A stretch of DNA of 11,450 bases from Myxococcales bacterium (GTDB lineage Bacteria; Myxococcota_A; Polyangia; Polyangiales; JADJMO01), in contig JAJXTK010000140.1 of the NCBI GenBank assembly GCA_021783935.1, positions 1 to 11,450 of the forward strand, read 5' to 3'. Each line of letters opens with the position of its first letter. The stretch's first letter is position 1. The position numbers were made by a program, and so were the translations under genes. Of the stretch, positions 6,309 through 11,450 are shown in pieces. The notes under the pieces were generated by a model, which saw only the letters and a list, made by a program, of their open reading frames with translations, had not been told where the DNA came from and searched no databases.

Positions 6309-7159
6309 CAGCCCTCCTCCTCGGCGGAACGTGACGTCGCCAGTGGCTCGACGACCAGCGAGCGCCCCGGCGTCTGTCCCGCGAGCACGTCCCCCTGCCA
6401 CGTGTACTTGTTGGAGTAGCCGCGCGGCGTGACCATGTGCCCCTCGAACTCGAACGTCTGGCTCGAGCCGACGATCACCGTCGTGAGCATTCCGATCTCG
6501 TACTCGAGGCAGTGGTCGAGATCGGTGAGCATGCGCGACTCGGCGTGCCGGTAGGCGCTCTTCACCAGCGCCACCGGTGTCGTGCCCGCTCGATGCTCCG
6601 CGATGATCTCGTGCGCGCGCACGATCTGGCGGGTGCGTCGTCCGCTCGCCGGGTTGTAGAGTCCGATGACGAAGTCGCTCTCGGCGGCGGCCCGGATGCG
6701 TCGCTCGATCAGCGGCCAAGGCGTGAGCAGATCGGAGAGCGAGATCGCGCAGAAGTCGTGGCCGAGCGGCGCGCCGACGAGCGACGCGCACGCGCTCAGC
6801 GCGGTGATCCCCGGAACGAGGCGCAGCTCGGGAGAGTCTCCCTTGTGCCAGCCGCTCTCCTGCAGGACCTGGAACACCAGCCCGGCCATTCCGTACACGC
6901 CGGCGTCGCCCGACGAGATGATGGCGACCTTCCCGCCCGCGCGCGCTCGCTCGACGGCAGCGCGCGCGCGACCGATCTCTTCGGTCATGCCGGCGCGGAT
7001 GATCTCCTTGCCTCCGATGAGCTCGCGCACCAGTCGGATGTAGGTCGTGTACCCGACGATGACCTCGGCCTCCGCGATGGCCGCGAGCGCCGCGGGCGTG
7101 GTGTGATCGTGGGCGCCGGGGCCGATGCCGACGATCGTCAGGCTGCCGTGATCGCTCAT
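6308..7159 (-). CDS. cbiH: Cobalt-precorrin-3 / precorrin-3B C17-methyltransferase CbiH (CobJ)
   Basis: CbiH methylates C17 and drives ring contraction to give cobalt-precorrin-4. The product is 283 residues. Visible signatures are LTIVGIGPGAHDHTTPAAL at 7-25, EVIVGYTTYI at 32-41, AIISSGDAGVYGMAG at 79-93 (the SSGDxGVYGMAG form is specific to CbiH/CobJ), LVPGITALSACASLVGAPLGHDF at 114-136, and the C-terminal VTPRGYSNKY at 243-252. There is no ferredoxin-like or CbiX extension of the kind seen in long CbiH proteins. The ATG overlaps the cbiG stop as ATGA and follows a strong GAAGGAG site. Its stop shares one base with the ATG of the unknown gene downstream. The true substrate (cobalt-containing or not) is inferred from CbiD and CbiG. 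Confidence 0.96.
   Translation of the reverse strand: MSDHGSLTIVGIGPGAHDHTTPAALAAIAEAEVIVGYTTYIRLVRELIGGKEIIRAGMTEEIGRARAAVERARAGGKVAIISSGDAGVYGMAGLVFQVLQESGWHKGDSPELRLVPGITALSACASLVGAPLGHDFCAISLSDLLTPWPLIERRIRAAAESDFVIGLYNPASGRRTRQIVRAHEIIAEHRAGTTPVALVKSAYRHAESRMLTDLDHCLEYEIGMLTTVIVGSSQTFEFEGHMVTPRGYSNKYTWQGDVLAGQTPGRSLVVEPLATSRSAEEEG
6312..6322 (-). promoter_or_regulatory. Strong ribosome binding site that fixes the start of the unknown gene
   Basis: On the coding strand this reads GAGGAGGAGGG, ending three bases before the TGATG start at 6308. It is the longest purine-rich Shine-Dalgarno-like run in front of any gene in the window. It sits in the last codons of cbiH, which encode EEEG. 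It supports active translation of the unknown gene from 6308, although the glutamate-rich C-terminus of CbiH could also produce the run. Confidence 0.6.
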
Positions 7160-8313
7160 GGGGTCGCTCCTTCGTGGGCTCCGGCGACGCGCTTGGGGAA
7201 GGGGATCCCGGCGACCGCGAGGGTCATCGATCGCCCGGCGCCCTCTTCGGTGTACTTCTGCTTCGGGACGAGCAGCTGCGTCGCGCCCGCGGCGATGAGC
7301 GCCGCCGGCTCGCAGACGCCGCGCGTGCCGACGAACGTCTTCACGCGCTCCGACGGGCTCTGGACGCCGTGCCCTTCTTCGAGGGCGTCGAGGGCTTCGG
7401 CAGCGAACGTCTCTAGCGGCCAGCCGCGTGCTTGCGAGAGCGCGAGGAGCGCCGGCTCGTCCCCCTTCTTGTCAATCGTGGCGAGCGCGCGCACCGACTT
7501 CTCGGAAACCCCGTGCGTCGCGAACGTCGCCGCGATGCCTCGCTCGATCAGCGCGAGGGGCGTACCCCGATCGCAGCCGATGCCGAGGACGAGGCTCTTC
7601 GGTCGGTAGACGACCGATCGCGCGAAGCACGCGGGGTGACTCCGCGCCACGTCTCGGTGCGAGGCGATGAGCAGCATCTCCCACGCCGAGGGGTCGACGC
7701 CGTCGAGCGAGGTCGCGTACGCGACCCCTTTGGGTAGCGGCGTATCGAGCGGCCACCAAGACGGCTCGCCGGTCTCCTGCACGAAGAGCACGGGCGTCTC
7801 GTTGACCACCGCAGCGCACGCGCTGGTGACGTTGCGATCGGGGTCATCGAGCGACCAGCCGAGCCCACGCGCGAGGATGTCCACCGTGAGGGTGCCGAGC
7901 GCGTCCGACGCGGTGGTCACGACGGGCGTCGCGTCGATGGCGCCGGCGACACGCTCGGCGAAGACGTTGCCGCGGCCGACGTGCCCCGACAGCACGCAGA
8001 CCGAGAAGCGCGCGGCGTCGTCGACGCAGATCACCGCCGGATCGACCTTCTTGCTGCGCAGCTGCGGCGCGATCATTCGCACGACGGCGCCCACGCTGAT
8101 GACGAAGACGTGCGCGTCGTAGCGAAGGAAGGTCTCTTCGAGGAGCGGGCCCATCGGCAGCGGGAAGAGGCGTGCCTCCGCGGGCGCCCGATCGCGCAGC
8201 TTCTCGGAGACGAGCAGGTCCGCATCCGGAAGCGCTGCGGCGATCCTCCGGGCGATCTCGACGCCGTGCTTCGTGATCGCGTAGATGGCGAACGTGCGTC
8301 GGGTCTCGGTCAC
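7156..8313 (-). CDS. cbiG: Cobalt-precorrin-5A hydrolase CbiG
   Basis: CbiG opens the delta-lactone of cobalt-precorrin-5A and releases the C20 carbon as acetaldehyde, a step specific to the cobalt-early route. The 385-residue product shows the N-terminal CbiG domain, with VISVGAVVRMIAPQLRSKKVDPAV at 71-94 and VCVLSGHVGRGNVFAERVA at 105-123. A less conserved middle section follows. The C-terminal CobE-like domain has LVLGIGCDRGTPLALIE at 241-257, ATIDKKGDEPALLALS at 278-293 and RGVCEPAAL at 331-339. The GTG start overlaps the cbiL stop, with GGAGG about six bases upstream. The stop overlaps the cbiH ATG. CbiG and CbiD in one operon are the best evidence for the oxygen-independent ring-contraction route here. 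Confidence 0.95.
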   Translation of the reverse strand: MTETRRTFAIYAITKHGVEIARRIAAALPDADLLVSEKLRDRAPAEARLFPLPMGPLLEETFLRYDAHVFVISVGAVVRMIAPQLRSKKVDPAVICVDDAARFSVCVLSGHVGRGNVFAERVAGAIDATPVVTTASDALGTLTVDILARGLGWSLDDPDRNVTSACAAVVNETPVLFVQETGEPSWWPLDTPLPKGVAYATSLDGVDPSAWEMLLIASHRDVARSHPACFARSVVYRPKSLVLGIGCDRGTPLALIERGIAATFATHGVSEKSVRALATIDKKGDEPALLALSQARGWPLETFAAEALDALEEGHGVQSPSERVKTFVGTRGVCEPAALIAAGATQLLVPKQKYTEEGAGRSMTLAVAGIPFPKRVAGAHEGATP

Positions 8314-9089
8314 GGCGCCTCCGTCGCGCGCGTCGCGTCGGGCGCGGCTTCGTTGACGAGGCGACCGCTCCGGTCGCTCCGCTTCACGATCATCATCGCG
8401 AGGCAGCCGCCGGTGTCGCCTTCGAGCCGGCGGACGTCGCGCTCCACGCGCTGCTCGGCCATCGTCGCCCTCGAGACGAGGAACGCTCGATCGGTGAGCC
8501 CGGTGCGCTCGAGCGCTTCTAGGATCGTCGGCATGGCGCCCCCGAGCTTCATGAGCACGACCGTGTCGAAGCGCTCGAGCAAGTCGACGAGATCGCCGAC
8601 GCCGTAGGTCGCCGGGATGATCGCCACGCGCTCGTGCCCGTCGGCGAGAGGGATGCCTCCGATCGCCGCGACCGAGGTGATCGACGTGACGCCGGGGACG
8701 ACCTCGACGCGCAGCGACGGCCAGCGCCGCAGCGCTTCGTCGCGCACGTAGCCGAAGGTGCTGAAGACCGAAGGGTCGCCCTCGGTGAGGAACGCGACCG
8801 CTCTGCCCGCGAGGAGCCGCTCGCCGATCGCGTCGACCGCGGCGAGCACGCGCGGGCGCACCACGGTCGCTTCCTTCGACATCGGAAACGTCAGTCGCAG
8901 GCGCTCCTGGGCGGCGTTCGCCTTCACGATCGGCGCGGCGATCGACCACGCGACCGAAGCGCCGAAGTCGGAGCTTCGGGGCAGCGCGAGCACGTCGGCG
9001 GCCTCGATCACGCGCAGCGCCCGCACCGTGAGCAGATCGGGCGCGCCTGGACCGACGCCGACGCCGTACAGCGTGCCGAGGGCGGTCAC
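8310..9089 (-). CDS. cbiL: Cobalt-factor II / precorrin-2 C20-methyltransferase CbiL (CobI)
   Basis: CbiL uses S-adenosylmethionine to methylate C20 of cobalt-factor II (or precorrin-2), the first committed corrin methylation after SUMT. The product is 259 residues. Class III methylase signatures are clear: LYGVGVGPGAPDLLTVRAL at 7-25, VAFLTEGDPSVFSTFGYV at 98-115 (the EGDPSxxST form is typical of CbiL/CobI), and EVVPGVTSITSVAA at 129-142. The GTG start overlaps the cbiET stop as GTGA and has a GGAGG-like site just upstream. The same frame stays open far upstream through cbiET, but that extension is arginine-rich shadow sequence and is not part of the protein. The stop overlaps the cbiG GTG. 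CbiL versus CobI is assigned from context only. Confidence 0.95.
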   Translation of the reverse strand: MTALGTLYGVGVGPGAPDLLTVRALRVIEAADVLALPRSSDFGASVAWSIAAPIVKANAAQERLRLTFPMSKEATVVRPRVLAAVDAIGERLLAGRAVAFLTEGDPSVFSTFGYVRDEALRRWPSLRVEVVPGVTSITSVAAIGGIPLADGHERVAIIPATYGVGDLVDLLERFDTVVLMKLGGAMPTILEALERTGLTDRAFLVSRATMAEQRVERDVRRLEGDTGGCLAMMIVKRSDRSGRLVNEAAPDATRATEAP

Positions 9090-10366
9090 GACGCCGCCTC
9101 CGTCGCGGCGCGCGGGGTCGCCGGCTTGTCGATCGCGAAGACGTGAATCGGGTTGAGCGCCTCGTAGCGCTGGTAGCGTGCGAGCGGCGCGCCCCGCGAG
9201 ATCTGGACGAGCGTGATTTCGGGCTCGGCGCCGAGCGACTTCATCGCCGCGTGAGCCTCGGCGACGTTCTCGAGCGTGATGGCGTTGACCACCAACCGGC
9301 CGCCCGGACGCAGCGCCGCGAACGCCTCCTCGACGATCGACGACATGCTGCCTTTGCTGCCTCCGACGAAAACGGCGTCCGGCGCGTCGAGCCCCGCGAG
9401 CGCCTCGGGCGCGCGCCCCGCGATCACGCGGACGTTGTCGACGCCGTGTGCGCGCACGTTCTCGTGGCAGAGCGCGATTCCCTCGGGATCGATTTCGATC
9501 GCGAACACCCGACCTCGTGGCGCGAGCATCGCGGCCTCGATGGCCACGGAGCCAGAGCCGGCGCCGATGTCCCAGACGATTGCGTCGGGGCGGATCCGCA
9601 GCGTCGCGAGCGAGAGCGCGCGCACCTCGCGCTTGGTGATGAGGCCGAGCTTCGGCGTGCGCTTGGCGAAGTCCTCTTCGGGCAGGTACGGGATCACCGG
9701 GGGCGCTCGCCAGGCCTCGTCGGTGCGGACGAGCAAGAGCACGTGCAGCGAATCGACGTCGCGCAACGCCGCCAGCTCGGGCAGCGTGAGTCGACGCACG
9801 CGCTCGCCCGGGCCCGCGAGGCGCTCGCACACAATCGCGTCCCAGGAGGCCTCCCCGTGCTCGATCATTCGCGCGGCGAGGCGCGCGGCGCCGTGCTCGC
9901 CGTCGGTGAGGACAGCGACCTTCCGCGCGCTCCGCAGGCGGGCGACGAACCCCTCGATCGGGCGCCCGTGCACGGAGAGCACCTCGACGTCGTCCCACGC
10001 GAGCCCCGTGCGGGCACACGCCCATTGCACGGCCGTCGGCGCCGGGAGGAACTCGACGTGCTCGGCCCCCACCGCGGCGGCGACGCGCGCGCCGATGCCA
10101 AAGAAGAGCGGATCGCCCGAGGCGAGGACGCAGACCGAGTGCTCGTCCGCGAGGGACGCGACCCGCGCGAGCGCACCGTCGAGGCCGCCCTTCAGCAGCA
10201 CACGTTCCCCCGTGAACTGCGGGAAGAACGCGAGGTGTCGCTCGCCGCCGACCAGCACCTGCGCGCGCGCGACCGCGTTCGCGGCGCGGCTCGTCAGGCT
10301 CGCGCAGCCATCGTCGCCGACGCCGATGACCGTCACCGCGCGTCGGGCGCCCGGCTGAGCGCTCAC
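9086..10366 (-). CDS. cbiET: Cobalt-precorrin-7 C5,C15-methyltransferase/decarboxylase, CbiE-CbiT fusion (CobL type)
   Basis: This bifunctional enzyme methylates C5 (CbiE half), and C15 with loss of the C12 acetate carboxyl group (CbiT half), to give (cobalt-)precorrin-8. Residues 11-215 form the class III tetrapyrrole methylase domain, with VTVIGVGDDG at the start and LASGDPLFFGIGARV at 81-95. Residues 230-410 form a class I SAM methyltransferase, with the SAM-binding motif DIGAGSGSVAIEAA at 266-279, an acidic EID at 291-293, FVGGSKGSM at 333-341 and VVNAITLEN at 359-367. At 426 residues it matches CobL-type fusions. The GTG start overlaps the cbiC stop as GTGA, and the ribosome site is weak. 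The stop overlaps the cbiL GTG. The order E then T is the usual one. Confidence 0.96.
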   Translation of the reverse strand: MSAQPGARRAVTVIGVGDDGCASLTSRAANAVARAQVLVGGERHLAFFPQFTGERVLLKGGLDGALARVASLADEHSVCVLASGDPLFFGIGARVAAAVGAEHVEFLPAPTAVQWACARTGLAWDDVEVLSVHGRPIEGFVARLRSARKVAVLTDGEHGAARLAARMIEHGEASWDAIVCERLAGPGERVRRLTLPELAALRDVDSLHVLLLVRTDEAWRAPPVIPYLPEEDFAKRTPKLGLITKREVRALSLATLRIRPDAIVWDIGAGSGSVAIEAAMLAPRGRVFAIEIDPEGIALCHENVRAHGVDNVRVIAGRAPEALAGLDAPDAVFVGGSKGSMSSIVEEAFAALRPGGRLVVNAITLENVAEAHAAMKSLGAEPEITLVQISRGAPLARYQRYEALNPIHVFAIDKPATPRAATEAAS

Positions 10367-11025
10367 GACGCAGCCCCGTGACGTCCCGAGACCGAGAGCA
10401 TGAGCAGCGCGTGCAGGATGGCGACCGCGATCGTGCTTCCGCCCTTGCGGCCGCGCGCGGCGACGTAGGGGAGCGTCGAGGCGATGAGCGCCTCCTTGCT
10501 CTCGGCCGCGGAGACGAAGCCGACGGGCACGCCGACGACCAGCGCCGGCCGCGCGCCCTCTTCGCGCTCGAGCCGCAGCACCTCGAGCAGCGCGGTCGGC
10601 GCGTTGCCGATCGCGACAATTGCCCCGTCGAGCAGCCCGAGCCGGTGCGCCTTGCGCATCGACTCGATCGCGCGCGTCGAGTTTGTGGCCCTCGCATCGG
10701 CGATGACGTCCGCATCGGAGATGAAGCCGTGGACGACGCAGCCGTACGCCGCGAGCCGCTGCTCGTTGAGGCCCACGGCGATCATCTTCACGTCGACGAG
10801 CACTGGGCAGCCGCGCCGCAGGGCGGCGATCCCCGCCCGAATCGCGTCATTGCCGAACGCGACCAGGCTCTTGAACTCGAAGTCTGCCGTCGAGTGGATG
10901 ACGCGACGAACCACTTGCCACTCGTCGGCCGGGTACGGGTGCTCGCCAACCTCCGCATCGATGATCGAGAAGCTCTCGTCTTCGATGCCGCGCCCGAGCG
11001 CGGTCATCTGGCGCATGTCGTTCAT
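10363..11025 (-). CDS. cbiC: Cobalt-precorrin-8 methylmutase CbiC (CobH family)
   Basis: CbiC moves the C11 methyl group of (cobalt-)precorrin-8 to C12, giving (cobalt-)cobyrinate. The product is 220 residues, the usual family length. Characteristic segments are visible: RRVIHSTADFEF (residues 40-51), which holds the catalytic histidine at position 44; VDVKMIAVGL (77-86); GNAPTALLEVLRL (140-152); VGVPVGFVSAAESKEAL (164-180); and GRKGGSTIAVA (192-202). The ATG overlaps the cbiD stop as ATGA, with GGAG a few bases upstream, so the start is secure although two further methionines follow at positions 4 and 7. Its own stop overlaps the cbiET GTG. CbiC and CobH cannot be told apart by motif. I use cbiC because CbiD and CbiG are neighbours. 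Confidence 0.96.
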   Translation of the reverse strand: MNDMRQMTALGRGIEDESFSIIDAEVGEHPYPADEWQVVRRVIHSTADFEFKSLVAFGNDAIRAGIAALRRGCPVLVDVKMIAVGLNEQRLAAYGCVVHGFISDADVIADARATNSTRAIESMRKAHRLGLLDGAIVAIGNAPTALLEVLRLEREEGARPALVVGVPVGFVSAAESKEALIASTLPYVAARGRKGGSTIAVAILHALLMLSVSGRHGAAS

Positions 11026-11450
11026 GGGGTCTCCGGCGCAGCGGTGAGGTGCGGCGCGCGTCCTAGGACGCGGCCGTCGAAGTCGACGAGGACGGCGCAA
11101 ATGGGCAGCGGCGCGACGAGCGCGGCGTGCCGCGCGAGCGCGGCGTGCCGCGCGAGCGCGGCGACGGCGCGGGCGCAGATTGCGTCGACGAGGCGATCGA
11201 GGCCTGCCTGTGCGGCGAGCTCGAGCACGTGGCGCGCGGTGTTGGCGGCCCAGATCGCTTCGACGATCGCAGGCGAGGCGCCGAGCTCCTTCGCGATCGC
11301 CGCGAGCAGCTCCATGTTCACCTCGGAGCCGGCCGCATGGGTCATCATGCGCGCGTCGGCCATCTTCGAGAGCTTGCCGATCATGCCGACGACGCACGCG
11401 CGCTCCGCGCCGCGCCGCGCGCAATGCTTCACGGCGACGCCGACGAAGTC
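11022..11450 (-). CDS. cbiD: Cobalt-precorrin-5B C1-methyltransferase CbiD, C-terminal part (5' end outside window)
   Basis: CbiD methylates C1 of cobalt-precorrin-5B during corrin-ring synthesis by the cobalt-early route, in the cytoplasm. The reading frame is open to the window edge and begins mid-gene, with 142 residues visible out of the usual 350-380. The visible part starts with DFVGVA, matching the family's (N)FVGFAL segment. It continues with VVGMIGKLSKMADARMMTH, the CbiD glycine/lysine segment normally written as VGxxGKLxKLAxGxxxTH. It ends with the conserved strand VLVDFDGRVLG. An 18-base tandem repeat near the end encodes ARHAAL twice, in a helix before the last strand. The stop overlaps the cbiC start as ATGA. 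CbiD is the marker that separates this route from the aerobic one, which uses CobF. Recognition rests on motif memory, but the neighbours make it very likely. Confidence 0.93.
   Translation of the reverse strand, partial: DFVGVAVKHCARRGAERACVVGMIGKLSKMADARMMTHAAGSEVNMELLAAIAKELGASPAIVEAIWAANTARHVLELAAQAGLDRLVDAICARAVAALARHAALARHAALVAPLPICAVLVDFDGRVLGRAPHLTAAPETP
11118..11163. repeat. 18-bp direct tandem repeat inside cbiD, about 2.5 copies
   Basis: Two perfect 18-base units (gagcgcggcgtgccgcgc on the plus strand) occupy 11118-11135 and 11136-11153. The first 10 bases of a third follow to 11163. The unit is a multiple of three, so the cbiD frame is kept and the protein gains a repeated ARHAAL hexapeptide. 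The pattern looks like replication slippage within the coding sequence. Confidence 0.9.

Noticed and set aside
6437..7609. 390-residue open frame on the plus strand
   Set aside because: It is antisense to cbiH and cbiG, with typical shadow composition.
8311..9110. Shared gcctccgtcgcg sequence at the cbiL/cbiG and cbiET/cbiL junctions
   Set aside because: It encodes similar Ala-Thr-Glu-Ala C-termini and supplies a GGAGG ribosome site in both places. Shared constraint and base composition explain it without a mobile or regulatory repeat.
9143..10381. 412-residue open frame on the plus strand
   Set aside because: It lies exactly antisense to cbiET, is Arg/Asp/Glu-rich with no domain signature, and follows from the GC-rich third positions of the real gene.
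8310..10715. 801-codon minus-strand frame suggesting a cbiL fusion
   Set aside because: Only the last 259 codons encode CbiL. The upstream part overlaps cbiET and cbiC in another frame and is low-complexity arginine-rich shadow.
11118..11163. CRISPR-like or regulatory repeat array
   Set aside because: The units are directly abutting with no spacers, are a multiple of three, and lie in the cbiD coding frame.
11026..11450. Cobalamin riboswitch at the head of the operon
   Set aside because: The window begins inside cbiD, with no leader sequence. Any riboswitch would lie beyond 11450.

Overview
The window is a continuous stretch of a cobalamin (vitamin B12) biosynthesis operon. Every gene I can support lies on the minus strand, so transcription runs from high to low coordinates. 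There are 14 coding regions, two of them cut by the window edges. In order of transcription they are cbiD (3' part), cbiC, cbiET fusion, cbiL, cbiG, cbiH, an unrecognised 140-residue gene, cbiF, cobA fused to a short hemD-like region, cobO, cbiA, cbiZ, cobU and cbiB (5' part). Very high GC, GC-rich third positions and frequent GTG starts fit a high-GC bacterium. The style resembles Myxococcota (Sandaracinus/Polyangium-like), but that placement is an impression, because no marker gene is present.

Region by region: 11450-5083 carries the corrin-ring steps (CbiD, CbiC, CbiE-CbiT, CbiL, CbiG, CbiH, CbiF) and the unknown gene at 5886-6308. Region 5086-3875 carries uroporphyrinogen III C-methyltransferase with an unusually short HemD-like tail. 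Region 3878-1927 carries corrinoid adenosyltransferase and the a,c-diamide synthase. Region 1930-1 carries CbiZ (adenosylcobinamide amidohydrolase), CobU (cobinamide kinase/guanylyltransferase) and CbiB (aminopropanol attachment), i.e. nucleotide-loop assembly and corrinoid salvage.

CbiD together with CbiG indicates the cobalt-early ('anaerobic') route. Genes known to be needed but not in this window are the cobaltochelatase (cbiK/cbiX), precorrin-6A reductase (cbiJ/cobK), cobyric acid synthase (cbiP/cobQ), cobD, cobT and cobS. They may lie beyond the edges or elsewhere.

Packing is extreme. Of 13 gene junctions, 10 are 4-base ATGA/GTGA overlaps and 2 are 1-base TGATG overlaps. The single exception is a 14-base spacer just downstream of the unknown gene. 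No promoter, riboswitch, terminator, RNA gene, insertion sequence or CRISPR array is visible. The operon's control region must lie beyond 11450. No stretch above 300 bases lacks a gene. The points most worth a second look are the unknown 140-residue protein, the half-size HemD region, CbiZ inside a de novo operon, and an 18-base tandem repeat in cbiD.
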